A stretch of DNA of 60,725 bases from JAHFUI01 sp041485905 (GCA_041485905.1 JBGPKK010000005.1:1-60725), one strand, 5' to 3'; shown: positions 7,909-16,760, counted from the stretch's first letter. Numbers and translations are program-made. Notes: generated from the sequence alone by a model not told the origin.

Positions 7909-8514
7909 ATGAGGGGTAAGATGCGGCTGGCCATGTCGCCGATGCGCTCCCGGATCCTTGTGGCGGTGTCGTTGGGTCTCTTCGGGGCGGTTGCCGTTCG
8001 GGGGGAAACGCGTCAGATCGATCCGGACCGCTCGAAGGTGACCGTCTACGTCTATAAGTCGGGCCTCTTTTCCGCGTTCGCGGACAACCACATCATCCAG
8101 GCGCCGATCGCGAGCGGATCGTTTTCGGACAGCCAGCCGCTGGCCGTCGATGTGGTCGTGCACGCGGCCGATCTCAAGGTCCTCGATCCCGATCTCGCGG
8201 CGTCGAAACGCGCCGAGGTCCAGACCCGCATGCTCGGCGCAGAGGTGCTGCACACAGCGAGGTTTGCAGACGTCGCGTTCACGTCGACGACGATCGAAGC
8301 AGCGGGGAGCGATCGGTGGAGGATTGTCGGCCGGCTGACGATTCACGGGGCGACGCGGCCGGTCACCGTCGCGGCGGTCCGGCAGAACGGCAGCTACCGC
8401 GGATCGGTGGCGATCAAACAGCGGGACTTCGGTATCGAGCCGATCAGCATCGCGGGCGGCACGGTCAAGGTCAAGGACGAGATCAAGATTGAATTCGATA
8501 TCGTCGCGCGCTGA
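7909..8514 (+). CDS. YceI-family periplasmic protein
   Basis: 201 residues. A signal peptide (MRSRILVAVSLGLFGAVAVRG) precedes a YceI-type lipocalin-like barrel: IDPDRSKVTVYVYKSGLFSAF, the ARFADVAFTST region and GRLTIHGATRPVTVAA. YceI proteins bind isoprenoid-type lipids in the periplasm. ATG 7909, with alternatives at 7921 and 7933; the last gives the most compact signal peptide. The next gene follows after about 25 bases, so they are probably co-transcribed. Confidence 0.88.
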   Translation: MRGKMRLAMSPMRSRILVAVSLGLFGAVAVRGETRQIDPDRSKVTVYVYKSGLFSAFADNHIIQAPIASGSFSDSQPLAVDVVVHAADLKVLDPDLAASKRAEVQTRMLGAEVLHTARFADVAFTSTTIEAAGSDRWRIVGRLTIHGATRPVTVAAVRQNGSYRGSVAIKQRDFGIEPISIAGGTVKVKDEIKIEFDIVAR

Positions 8515-8539
8515 CGGTCGTTTTCATAAGGAGACGTCG

Positions 8540-9403
8540 ATGAAAAGACAACTCGGGTGGATTGTGGTGCCGGCACTCCTGTTGGTCGCGGCCGCCGCCG
8601 GCCGTTCTGTCGCCGCCGAGCAGCGACCGAACGCGCCCTCATCGCCTCGGATCTATGTCTTCGATTGCGGCGACATCAAGGGGCTCGATCCGGCGCTGTT
8701 CCGGTTCAAGAAGGAGGAGCTCGCCGCGACCGACTTCGTGGTGACTTGTTACCTGATCGCGCACCCCAAAGGCACCCTCATGTGGGATGTCGGCGTCATT
8801 CCGGACAGCGCCTTCAAGGCCGATGGTGCGCCGGTCACCGCGGGACGCTCGACGGTTGCCAAACCGCTCAAGGCGCAGCTGGCGGCGGTGGGCTACAGAC
8901 CCGCCGACATCACGTATCTCGCGCTCTCGCACTACCACTCGGATCACACCGCCAACGCGAATGATTTCGCGGGCGCCACCTGGATCGTGCAGAAGGCCGA
9001 GCGCGACGTCATGTTCGCCGACAACCCGCAGGGGATCATCAACCGCGAGCATTACAGCGCGCTGAAAGACAGCAAGACGATCGTGCTGAACAATGAGGAT
9101 CGCGACGTATTTGGAGACGGCACAGTGGTGCTCAAGTCCACACCGGGACACACGCCCGGCCATCAGGTTCTGTTCGTGAAGCTGGCGAAGACCGGATCGG
9201 TGCTGCTCGCCGGGGATCTCTATCACTACCCGGAGGAGCGCACGTTCAAGCGGTTCCCGACCTTCGAGTTCAACGTCGAGCAGTCGGCCGCCAGCCGAGC
9301 GAAGATGGACGAGCTCCTCAAGCAGACCGGCGCCGAGATGTGGATCGAGCACGACGCGGCGACCCACGCGAAGCTGAAGAAAGCTCCGGCGTTTTACGAT
9401 TGA
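8540..9403 (+). CDS. Secreted metallo-beta-lactamase-fold hydrolase (N-acyl homoserine lactonase-like)
   Basis: 287 residues. The signal peptide (MKRQLGWIVVPALLLVAAAAG, cut near SVAA) precedes an MBL domain with the dinuclear zinc motif SHYHSDHTAN near residue 135, the third metal ligand in STPGHTPGHQ and the bridging Asp in LLAGDLYHYPEE. The arrangement fits the AHL-lactonase subgroup (quorum quenching), but lactonase substrate cannot be proven from sequence. ATG 8540 has AAGGAG about 8 bases upstream. The gene's 3' end abuts a decayed kinase gene on the other strand. Confidence 0.88.
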   Translation: MKRQLGWIVVPALLLVAAAAGRSVAAEQRPNAPSSPRIYVFDCGDIKGLDPALFRFKKEELAATDFVVTCYLIAHPKGTLMWDVGVIPDSAFKADGAPVTAGRSTVAKPLKAQLAAVGYRPADITYLALSHYHSDHTANANDFAGATWIVQKAERDVMFADNPQGIINREHYSALKDSKTIVLNNEDRDVFGDGTVVLKSTPGHTPGHQVLFVKLAKTGSVLLAGDLYHYPEERTFKRFPTFEFNVEQSAASRAKMDELLKQTGAEMWIEHDAATHAKLKKAPAFYD

Positions 9404-9404
9404 A

Positions 9405-9862
9405 ACGGTACATCAGCGTCCCGACGATCGACTCCTGCATCGTTAACGGGCTGGTCAGCGTCGGTGCGGCGGTCAGCGCGGACACTGTGACCGGCGCCGA
9501 CGTGCCGGGGTGGCGGCCGGGCCCGCTTTCGCGAGTCCGAAGTCCAGCAGCTTCACGCCGCCCTTCGTGAGCATGACGTTGGCAGGCTTCAGATCGCGGT
9601 GGACGATGCCCGCGCGGTCGTGTCGGCCGACGTCCTACAGCGTGCAGATGTGCGGGTGGGCGAGCTTCGAGATGGTGCGGGCTTCGCGATCGAACCGATC
9701 GCGGAACTGCGGATCCGCGGCGAGGTTGCATTAAGGACCTTGATCGCGACCGTGCGCTCCAGTCGCGTGTCGGTGGCTTTGTAAACCTCGCCCATGCCGC
9801 CGGCGCCGAGCGCCCGACGATTTCGTACGGTCCGAGCCGGATACCGGTCGCGAGCGTCACCC
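9405..9862 (-). pseudogene. Degenerate Ser/Thr protein kinase (PknB-type) fragment
   Basis: Read on the minus strand, a GTG near 9862 starts TLATGIRLGPYEIVG, then a one-base loss shifts to GAGGMGEVYKATDTRLERTV with the glycine loop and the AIKVL lysine. Further frame changes follow through FRDRFDREARTISKLAHPHI, an in-frame TAG where Tyr is expected (CTL-stop-DVG), and a deletion joining DVGRHDRAG to IVHRDLKPANVMLTKGGVKL and LDFGLAKA. The last piece (LTMQESIVGTLMY) stops where MAPEQ should begin, directly at the 3' end of the lactonase-like gene. Several frameshifts, a stop and two deletions make this a clear relic. Confidence 0.85.
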
Positions 9863-9990
9863 CCGGATCCTGTCCATTTCGCCTGCGGATTATGGCTCTG
9901 GAGCTGAGCCGTTCGCGCGGCGGCGTGCTACGATCGTGGTTTCGGAAGTCGCGGGAATTCGCGACCAGAATCTCAAGCACCCTGACACCC

Positions 9991-12945
9991 ATGGCGCACG
10001 ACTGGATTGCGGTGCGCGGCGCGCGCGTCCACAACCTGAAAAACATCGACGTCGATATCCCGCGGCACAAGCTTGTGGTCATCACGGGCCTGTCCGGCTC
10101 GGGCAAATCGTCGCTGGCCTTCGACACGATTTACGCCGAGGGGCAGCGCCGGTACGTCGAGTCGCTCTCGGCGTACGCGCGCCAGTTCCTCGAACAAATG
10201 GAGAAGCCCGACGTCGATTCGATCGACGGGCTCTCCCCGGCGATTTCGATCGAGCAGAAGACGACTGGGTCCAACCCAAGGTCCACGGTTGGGACCGTCA
10301 CGGAAATCTACGATTACCTCCGGCTGCTGTTTGCGAACATCGGCGTCCCGCACTGTCCCAACTGCGGCAAAGCCATCACGTCCCAGTCGCTCGAGCGTAT
10401 CGTCGACATGGTGATGCTCTATCCGCAGGACGAGCGCATCAACGTGCTGGCGCCGCTCGTGCGCGGCCGGAAGGGGGAGTTCAAGAAGGAGCTCGCCGGA
10501 CTGCGCGCGCGCGGGTTCACCAAGGCGCGCATCGACGGTCAGTTCCGCGCGCTCGAGGAGGACATCAAGCTGGATCGCCGCCGCAATCACACGATCGAGG
10601 TTGTCGTCGATCGCGTGATCGTGCGGGGAGGGGTCGAGCGCCGCTTGACCGAATCGATCGACATGGCGTTGAACCTCGCCGAAGATATCGTGGTCATCAA
10701 CTCGTTCGACGGCGGGGACCGGCTCTTCTCGCGAAAACTGGCGTGCGTCGACTGCGGGATCAGTATGCCAGAGATGACGCCGCGCGCCTTCTCGTTCAAC
10801 TCGCCGCACGGCGCCTGCGCCGACTGCCAGGGCCTTGGCGCGACGATCGATTTCGATCCGCAGCGGGTCGTGCCGGACGAATCGCGATCGCTCGCGGACG
10901 GCGCGATCGCGCCGTGGAACAGGGGCGATCGCCGGTTCGTTCGCGACGCGCTGCAGGGGTTGAGCCGCAACTTCGGCATCGACCTCACGGTGGCCTTCGG
11001 CAAGCTGCCGCGCAAGGCGCGCGAAGTGCTGCTCTTCGGAAGCGGCACCAGCAAGGGCGCGTTCGAAGGACTGATCCCGAACCTGCGGCGGCGGTACGAG
11101 GAGGGCAGTTGGGCGGATCAGGAGGAGCTCGAGGGGTTCCGATCGCTGCGGCCCTGCCCGACGTGCCGCGGCGAACGTCTGAAAACGCAGAGCCTGTCGG
11201 TGAAGGTCAAAGGCCGCACGATCGCCGACCACGTGAACCTGCCGATTTCCGAAGCTCAGAAGGTTGTCGAGAGCCTGCAGTTGACCGATCGGGAAGCGAT
11301 CATTGCCGAGCGCCTGCTCAAAGAGATTCACGATCGGCTGCGGTTCCTGAACGACGTCGGCGTCGGGTATCTGACACTCGGCCGGAGCGCGGCTACGCTA
11401 TCGGGCGGCGAGGGGCAGCGGATCCGGCTGGCCACGCAAATCGGCGCGAACCTCACCGGCGTGCTGTACGTCCTCGACGAGCCGTCGATCGGACTGCATC
11501 AACGCGACAACCGCAAGTTGCTGGCGACGCTGTCGCGGCTCCGCGACCTTGGCAATACGGTCATCGTCGTCGAGCACGATGAAGAGACGATCCGCACGGC
11601 CGATTACGTGATCGATCTCGGTCCCGGCGCCGGGGAGCACGGCGGAGAGGTGATCTTTCAGGGCACGCCGAAGGCGCTAATGGAAAGCGCCACCGAAGCG
11701 GAAAGGGCCACGGAAAAGGGGTCGGGAGTCGTTTCCAGCGGTGACGCCGGGGACGAATTTGGCTCAAAAACAGGCCTGAAAGTGGGTAGAACGGCCGTGG
11801 AAAAGGGGTCGGGAGTCGTAGAAAAGGGGTCAGGAATCCCCTTTTCTTTGACTGGCGCCTATCTCATCGGCGCGCGCTCGATCGCCACGCCGACCGTGCG
11901 GCGGCCGCAGCTGCGGGGCGACATCGTCATTCGCGGCGCTCGGGCCAACAATCTGAAGAACATCGACGTCCGGATCCCCCTCGGCGTGCTGACGGCCGTG
12001 ACGGGGGTCAGCGGATCGGGCAAATCGACACTCGTCAACGACATCCTCTATGCGTCGCTGGCGCGGACGCTGTACAGGGCCGCCGCCGAGCCCGGCGCGC
12101 ACGATCGCATCGAGGGCGTCGAACTGGTCGACAAGGTCATCGAGATCGATCAGTCGCCGATCGGCCGGACGCCGCGGTCCAATCCGGCGACGTATACGGG
12201 CCTCTTCACCTTCATCCGCGATTTGTTCGCGATGATGCCCGACGCCAAAGCGCGCGGCTTCAGGCCGGGCCGCTTCTCGTTCAACGTGAAAGGGGGGCGC
12301 TGCGAAGCGTGCCAGGGCGACGGCGTGATGGCGATCGAAATGCACTTCCTGCCCGACGTCTACGTCACCTGCGAGCAGTGCAAGGGCCGCCGGTACAACA
12401 CGGAGACGCTCGAGATCAGATACCGCGGGAAATCGATCGCCGAGGTCCTCGATCTCACCGTCGATCAGGCGCTGCCGCTGCTCGAGAACTTCCCGGCGAT
12501 CGCCAACAAGCTGCGCACGCTGCAGGACGTCGGACTCGGCTACATCGAACTCGGACAGTCGGCGACGACGCTGTCGGGTGGAGAGGCGCAGCGGGTCAAG
12601 CTGTCGAAAGAGCTGTCGAAGCGCGGCACCGGCCGGACGTTGTACATCCTCGATGAGCCGACCACCGGCCTGCACTTCGAAGACACGCGCAAGCTGCTCG
12701 ACGTGCTGCACAAACTGGTCGACCAAGGCAATACGATTGTCGTCATCGAGCACAACCTCGACGTCATCAAGGCGGCCGACTACCTCATCGATCTCGGACC
12801 TGAAGGCGGCGCCGCCGGCGGACGGATCGTGGGTGAGGGGACCCCCGAAGAAGTCGCTCGTAACGAGCAGTCGGCGACGGGTCGATTCCTGGCCGGCCTC
12901 CTCGCCGACGAGGCGGGACGTCCGATACGTTCCGCTGCGGTCTGA
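9991..12945 (+). CDS. uvrA: Excinuclease ABC subunit A
   Basis: Damage-recognition ATPase of nucleotide excision repair. Two ABC modules: Walker A GLSGSGKSS near residue 34 and GVSGSGKST near 672; signatures TLSGGEGQRIRLATQ and TLSGGEAQRVKLSKEL; Walker B YVLDEPSIGLHQ and YILDEPTTGLHF. Zinc knuckles CVDCG...CADCQG (about 252-283) and CEACQGDG...CEQCKG (about 771-798) are intact. ATG 9991 gives the standard MAHDWIAVRGARVHNLKNID start; the open frame begins earlier. The linker between modules (about residues 565-622) is expanded by a block of palindromic repeats read through in frame, absent from ordinary UvrA. Confidence 0.97.
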   Translation: MAHDWIAVRGARVHNLKNIDVDIPRHKLVVITGLSGSGKSSLAFDTIYAEGQRRYVESLSAYARQFLEQMEKPDVDSIDGLSPAISIEQKTTGSNPRSTVGTVTEIYDYLRLLFANIGVPHCPNCGKAITSQSLERIVDMVMLYPQDERINVLAPLVRGRKGEFKKELAGLRARGFTKARIDGQFRALEEDIKLDRRRNHTIEVVVDRVIVRGGVERRLTESIDMALNLAEDIVVINSFDGGDRLFSRKLACVDCGISMPEMTPRAFSFNSPHGACADCQGLGATIDFDPQRVVPDESRSLADGAIAPWNRGDRRFVRDALQGLSRNFGIDLTVAFGKLPRKAREVLLFGSGTSKGAFEGLIPNLRRRYEEGSWADQEELEGFRSLRPCPTCRGERLKTQSLSVKVKGRTIADHVNLPISEAQKVVESLQLTDREAIIAERLLKEIHDRLRFLNDVGVGYLTLGRSAATLSGGEGQRIRLATQIGANLTGVLYVLDEPSIGLHQRDNRKLLATLSRLRDLGNTVIVVEHDEETIRTADYVIDLGPGAGEHGGEVIFQGTPKALMESATEAERATEKGSGVVSSGDAGDEFGSKTGLKVGRTAVEKGSGVVEKGSGIPFSLTGAYLIGARSIATPTVRRPQLRGDIVIRGARANNLKNIDVRIPLGVLTAVTGVSGSGKSTLVNDILYASLARTLYRAAAEPGAHDRIEGVELVDKVIEIDQSPIGRTPRSNPATYTGLFTFIRDLFAMMPDAKARGFRPGRFSFNVKGGRCEACQGDGVMAIEMHFLPDVYVTCEQCKGRRYNTETLEIRYRGKSIAEVLDLTVDQALPLLENFPAIANKLRTLQDVGLGYIELGQSATTLSGGEAQRVKLSKELSKRGTGRTLYILDEPTTGLHFEDTRKLLDVLHKLVDQGNTIVVIEHNLDVIKAADYLIDLGPEGGAAGGRIVGEGTPEEVARNEQSATGRFLAGLLADEAGRPIRSAAV
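11712..11846. repeat. GAAAAGGGGTCGGGAGTC repeat cluster inside uvrA
   Basis: Three copies: GGAAAAGGGGTCGGGAGTCG at 11712-11731 and 11799-11818, and GAAAAGGGGTCAGGA from 11821. The third closes as a hairpin with CCCCTTTTC (11838-11846). The block is translated as repeated EKGSGVV. The word resembles REP-type repeats associated with RAYT transposases; that link is from memory, and no such gene is present here. Confidence 0.85.
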
Positions 12946-13156
12946 CGAACGGCCGTGGTAATATCCCCACACCTTGGCGGTTGGACCTGTGGCGCGAACA
13001 CCACAGAGCCTCCTGCTCAAAGGGCGAATCGCCTGTGTTGAGCGCGACTAAGATACTGTTCAGCCTACACGTTACAACGAACGCCTCCCCACGGGGCCGT
13101 CGGGCACTTGTTTTGCTGAGCCACGGTACGCTCACCCCAAGTTGCCCGTGAGGCTC

Positions 13157-14071
13157 ATGGACCCACAGCGCACTCTACGTCGTCAGATTTCCTGCGTCGG
13201 AATCGGTCTTCACTCCGGCAACAAAGTCACGCTGTCATTGAAGCCTGCGCCGTCCGATTTCGGCATCAGGTTTCGCCGTACCGACATCGGCCATCACGAA
13301 GTGCCCGCGACCGTCCACAACCTGGCCGGTATTCAGCTGGCGACGGGGCTGGCGCGCGAGAAAGTGTCGGTCGAGACGGTCGAGCACCTCCTGGCGGCGC
13401 TCGTCAGCACGGGCGTCGACAACGTGATCGTCGAGCTCAACTCGCCGGAAGTGCCGATCATGGACGGCAGCGCGGCGCCGTTCATCTACCTCATTCACGA
13501 GGCGGGCGTGAAACGGCTGCAGACGCCGCGCAAGTACCTGAAGATCATCCGATCGATTTCCATCTCGCGCGGCGACAAGCGCATCGCGCTGTACCCGTCG
13601 GATCACTTCAAGGTCACCTACAGCGTCAGCTACGATCATCCGCTGCTGCGTCATCAGTCCCGCACGCTGCGCATTACTGAAGACTCGTTCGTCGAGGACA
13701 TCGCGCCGGCGAGAACGTTCACGTTCCTGAAGGACGTCGAGATGCTGCGGCAGAACGGCCTCGCGCTCGGCGGCTCGCTCGAGAACGCCATCGTGCTCGG
13801 CGAGACCGGCGTCCTCAACAACCCGCTGCGGTTCGAAGACGAGTTCGTCCGCCACAAGATCCTCGACGCGATTGGCGACCTCGCCCTCGTCGGCTATCCC
13901 GTCATCGGCCACCTCGTCGCTCACCGCGCCGGCCACGCGCTCCACACGGAGTTCGCCGCGAAGATTCTCGAAGAGACGCACGCGTGGCGGCTCGTCGAGG
14001 CCCCGTTCGAACCGGCTTCGCTGCCCGTGGGCTTGCCGGCAAAGCACGCGGTGCCGCGCCTCGCTCACTAG
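13157..14071 (+). CDS. lpxC: UDP-3-O-acyl-N-acetylglucosamine deacetylase
   Basis: Zinc deacetylase that performs the committed step of lipid A synthesis, so the cell makes lipopolysaccharide. Hallmarks: RQISCVGIGLHSGNKVTLSL at the N-terminus, VETVEHLLAALVSTGVDN with a zinc His, PIMDGSAAPF, ARTFTFLKDVE and FVRHKILDAIGDLALVG with the second His and the Asp. The ATG at 13157 (MDPQRTLRRQ) is preferred to a TTG at 13142. The 3' tail after HTEFAAKILEETHAW is a short Pro-rich extension. Confidence 0.96.
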   Translation: MDPQRTLRRQISCVGIGLHSGNKVTLSLKPAPSDFGIRFRRTDIGHHEVPATVHNLAGIQLATGLAREKVSVETVEHLLAALVSTGVDNVIVELNSPEVPIMDGSAAPFIYLIHEAGVKRLQTPRKYLKIIRSISISRGDKRIALYPSDHFKVTYSVSYDHPLLRHQSRTLRITEDSFVEDIAPARTFTFLKDVEMLRQNGLALGGSLENAIVLGETGVLNNPLRFEDEFVRHKILDAIGDLALVGYPVIGHLVAHRAGHALHTEFAAKILEETHAWRLVEAPFEPASLPVGLPAKHAVPRLAH

Positions 14072-14196
14072 CCCATCCGTTCGGCATTCCGCGTTTTTGT
14101 CACCATCCTCGGGTCGTCTCTGATATCGTGCACTTTTGTGCGCTCGTCTCGCGACTGAGCGGTGCAGCAAGCCTGCCTGGCTTGAGGAGGAAACGG

Positions 14197-14724
14197 ATGC
14201 GACGTGTACTCTTGTTGCTCGTGGTGGCGGCACTGGCGGTGCCGGCGGCGGTCCTGGCCCAGGCCAAACCTGATTTCTCGGGCACCTGGACGCTCGACAC
14301 AGCGAAAAGCGATCCTCCGCCGCAGCGTGGTGGTGGCGGCGGAGCGCCGGGCGGTGGCGGAGCCCCGGGCGGCGGCGCTGCTCGCGCCGGTGGTGGAGGC
14401 GGCGGGCGCGGGGGCGGCCCTGTGACGATCATGATGATGCCGACCGGTCTGATGATCGGCGACGTCACCTACAAGCTTGATGGCTCGGAGCAGACCGTTC
14501 AGCTGCAGGGCCGCGGAGGTCCCCAGCCGGCCAAGGTCAAGGCACGGTGGGACGACAGCGGCAAGAAGCTTCTCATCGAGACGGTTCGAGAGGCCAACGG
14601 CAACACGATCACGACGAAGGAAGAGCGCTCGCTGAGCGCCGACGGCAAAGAGATGACCGTCGAGACGACCAACGTCACCCCGAACGGTGAGCAGAAGCGG
14701 AAGACGGTCTTCACCAAAGGCTAG
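14197..14724 (+). CDS. Small secreted protein with Gly-rich linker
   Basis: 175 residues; not a characterised family. A clear signal peptide (MRRVLLLLVVAALAVPAAVLAQ) is followed by the short conserved block DFSGTWTLDTAKSD, common at the start of Acidobacteriota secreted proteins with a lipocalin-like strand pattern, a Gly/Ala/Pro-rich stretch of about 35 residues, and a beta-rich C-terminal part (ARWDDSGKKLLIETV...TIT TKEERSLSADGKEMTVET). GAGGAGG at 14184-14190 is a strong ribosome site that decides the start. Export is well supported; function is unknown. Confidence 0.8.
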   Translation: MRRVLLLLVVAALAVPAAVLAQAKPDFSGTWTLDTAKSDPPPQRGGGGGAPGGGGAPGGGAARAGGGGGGRGGGPVTIMMMPTGLMIGDVTYKLDGSEQTVQLQGRGGPQPAKVKARWDDSGKKLLIETVREANGNTITTKEERSLSADGKEMTVETTNVTPNGEQKRKTVFTKG

Positions 14725-14737
14725 ACTCGAACGGATC

Positions 14738-14761
14738 GGGGCACGGTTCCAGCCGTGCCCC
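14738..14761. terminator. GC-rich hairpin between convergent genes
   Basis: GGGGCACGG (14738-14746) and CCGTGCCCC (14753-14761) form a perfect 9-pair stem with a 6-base loop, between the stop at 14724 and the opposite stop at 14786. There is no U tract, so a role as a 3' end in both directions is inferred from position. Confidence 0.55.
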
Positions 14762-14785
14762 GCCCCGCGTACTGACGGCCGACGG

Positions 14786-16147
14786 TTATCTGACCCAGAG
14801 ATTCTTGATGGTGGTCATCGAGCCGCAGTGCTCGAACCAGTCGATCCCCTCGCTGACCAGGTCAAATTTCAGCGCGTATCGTCCCGGTTGCTTCGGCGCC
14901 GGAATCTCGATCGGCACGTCGAGCGCGCCTCCCGGGCCGAGCGTCTCGGGCAGCCACGCGCGCGCAAAATCCCGGTCGATCACCGTCCCTGCCTCGTCGC
15001 ACAGCTGCGCGCCGAGGCGCACGAGTCGACGGCCGTAGGTGGCCTGCGCGGGAAACGCGCGGGTGGACAGGTTGTGCACGCGCGTGCGCACGCGCAGCGC
15101 GCGACCCGCGCGGGTCATCAGCGGGACGCCTGGCACCAGCGTCCGCACATCAATGCGCGCCCGTGGCATCGCGCCGGGGATCGCGTTGCCGAGATCGTTG
15201 TCGTCCCAGATTTCGTGCCGGATCGATTCGAGCGGCGGCGATCCCGGCACGAACCGGCGCGAGTATCCGGTTTCCGGATGGTCGGTGATTTCCCAACACA
15301 GCCGATCGACGCCGATGTCGGCCGCCAGCTCGCGTGCGCGGTTCATTTCCTCGTCGCTGTCGTTCCAGACGAAGAGGATGTACCGCCAGTTCAGGAACGG
15401 AAGATCCCGGCCGGCCCGGCGCTTCTCCCCGGCCATCGTCCGGAGCGTCTGGATGGCGAGGTCGAAGCGGCCGCGCTGACGGTATTTGACGTAACTCTCC
15501 GGCGTCGCGCCGTCGATCGAGAACGTCACTTCATCGATGCCCGAGTGCACGAGGCGCCTCGCCTGCGCGTCGGTCAGCGCCAGGCCGTTCGTGCTCGTGT
15601 ACAGGTAGATGTGCGGAAAGCGGGACTTGATGTACTCGCACATCTCGACCGCCCGCTTGTGCAGGAACGCTTCACCGTAGTTGAAGAAATCGATGCGTCC
15701 CAGCGACGGACCGGCTTCGTCGATGACGCGGCGGAACAGGTCGAAGTCGAGCATGCCCGCCTGTCGCGTGCGCGTGATGCCGGTCTCGGGCGCGCAGCAG
15801 GCCTCCGCGCACGAGATATTGCACGCGGCGGTGCATTCGACGTAGAGACGCGACGGCAAGGCGCCGGCATCGACGGACCGGACAACCGGCGCGTCGTCTT
15901 TTTTCAGCGGCAGCTTGAGCGCGCAATCGCCGCAGAATTTCGACCCGCCCGCGTTCAGGTCGGTGCGGAGCGCCGAGATGGTCTGTCCCGTCCAGACGTC
16001 GTTCACCGACGCGGTCCGCATGTCGCCGAGCACACGGTGTCCGTAAGGGTCCGCGCAGCCGCAGACCATCCGGCCGTCGCACAACATGACCAGCGTCGTC
16101 CATGGCCACGAACACTGGAAGCGGGTTGACAGGTAATTCAGCGACAT
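14786..16147 (-). CDS. Radical SAM/SPASM protein with C-terminal beta-sandwich domain
   Basis: 453 residues. The N-terminus (CSWPWTTLVMLCDGRMVCGC...WTGQTISALRTDL...FCGDCAL) looks like a SPASM-type auxiliary iron-sulfur region placed before the radical SAM core. The core follows: VECTAACNISCAEACC, FFNYGEAFLHKR (like GGEPLL), YTSTNGLAL and VTFSIDGATPESYVKYR. The cluster cysteines are spaced CX3CX3C, not CX3CX2C. The last 110 residues resemble an immunoglobulin-like domain often attached to surface-glycan enzymes (VRLGAQLCDEAGTVIDRDFAR...PGRYALKFDLVSEGIDWFE). The start ATG touches the stop of the coiled-coil gene, so the two are co-transcribed. The substrate is unknown. Confidence 0.85.
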   Translation of the reverse strand: MSLNYLSTRFQCSWPWTTLVMLCDGRMVCGCADPYGHRVLGDMRTASVNDVWTGQTISALRTDLNAGGSKFCGDCALKLPLKKDDAPVVRSVDAGALPSRLYVECTAACNISCAEACCAPETGITRTRQAGMLDFDLFRRVIDEAGPSLGRIDFFNYGEAFLHKRAVEMCEYIKSRFPHIYLYTSTNGLALTDAQARRLVHSGIDEVTFSIDGATPESYVKYRQRGRFDLAIQTLRTMAGEKRRAGRDLPFLNWRYILFVWNDSDEEMNRARELAADIGVDRLCWEITDHPETGYSRRFVPGSPPLESIRHEIWDDNDLGNAIPGAMPRARIDVRTLVPGVPLMTRAGRALRVRTRVHNLSTRAFPAQATYGRRLVRLGAQLCDEAGTVIDRDFARAWLPETLGPGGALDVPIEIPAPKQPGRYALKFDLVSEGIDWFEHCGSMTTIKNLWVR

Positions 16148-16414
16148 CTACTTCTTCGACAGCCGTCGCATATACGCTTCGAGTTTGTCGTTCTCGTATT
16201 TGACCGTGTTGAGGAACAGGCTCTCGGCGAGGTACGTGCGCCGATCGGCCTCGTCCATTTGATCGATGAGATGTTGAATTTCCTTGACGAGGTCCTCGAA
16301 GGAGCGCTCGAGCTCGCGCTTGGCGGTCACTTCACGATAGAGCGTTTCCAGGACCGCCAGCAGATCGCCGTCGAGCGGGATCGCGGCGCCGGTCGTCGTT
16401 TTAATGGTGTGCAT
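16148..16414 (-). CDS. Small coiled-coil protein in the sigma/STAS/radical-SAM operon
   Basis: 88 residues, not recognised. After a short N-terminus (HTIKTTTGAAIPLDGD) the rest is strongly helical and charged with heptad-like spacing (LLAVLETLYREVTAKRELER, LVKEIQHLIDQMDEADRRTY, LFLNTVKYENDKLEAYMRRL). The ATG at 16414 is 4 bases after the STAS stop; the open frame extends to 16459 but would overlap the STAS gene. Its position between a STAS protein and a radical SAM enzyme suggests an adaptor or partner protein; this is inference. Confidence 0.7.
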   Translation of the reverse strand: MHTIKTTTGAAIPLDGDLLAVLETLYREVTAKRELERSFEDLVKEIQHLIDQMDEADRRTYLAESLFLNTVKYENDKLEAYMRRLSKK

Positions 16415-16418
16415 GGTG

Positions 16419-16760
16419 CTATACCCCGAAGCTCTTGACCGCGGCCGGCTCGTCGGCATGGATCTCGATGAAGTTCTGCGCGCCGGTCATCGTCAGCATC
16501 GTCTCCACACGCTTCTGGACGCCGGACAGCTTCAGATGTCCGCCCGCGTTGTGAACCTGACGGTAGAGGTCCATCAGACAGCCGATGGTCGCGCTATCCA
16601 CATAGGTGACCGGCGTGAGGTCGATCAGAATCTCGCGCTTGCCGCCGGCAACGAGCCCGCTGACGGCTGAAGAGAAATCCGAGAGGATCGGATACATCAG
16701 GCGTGTCTCGCCCACCCGGACGATCGAGACGCCGCCGGACTGTTCGGTTCTGACATTCAT
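16419..16760 (-). CDS. STAS-domain anti-anti-sigma-factor-like protein
   Basis: 113 residues forming a single STAS domain: a lead strand VSIVRVGETRLMYP, then REILIDLTPVTYVDSATIGC, where the Ser after Asp is the usual phosphorylation site of SpoIIAA/RsbV proteins, then LMDLYRQVHNAGGHLKLSGV and VETMLTMTGAQNFIEI. Such proteins release sigma factors or other partners when dephosphorylated by binding an anti-sigma kinase. No RsbW-type kinase lies nearby. ATG 16760, 63 bases after the ECF sigma stop; part of the 17428-14786 operon. Confidence 0.88.
   Translation of the reverse strand: MNVRTEQSGGVSIVRVGETRLMYPILSDFSSAVSGLVAGGKREILIDLTPVTYVDSATIGCLMDLYRQVHNAGGHLKLSGVQKRVETMLTMTGAQNFIEIHADEPAAVKSFGV

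Noticed and set aside
12946..13156. Possible RNA gene or riboswitch between uvrA and lpxC
   Set aside because: Only short hairpins such as TGTGG/CCACA were visible; no tRNA cloverleaf or known riboswitch pattern.
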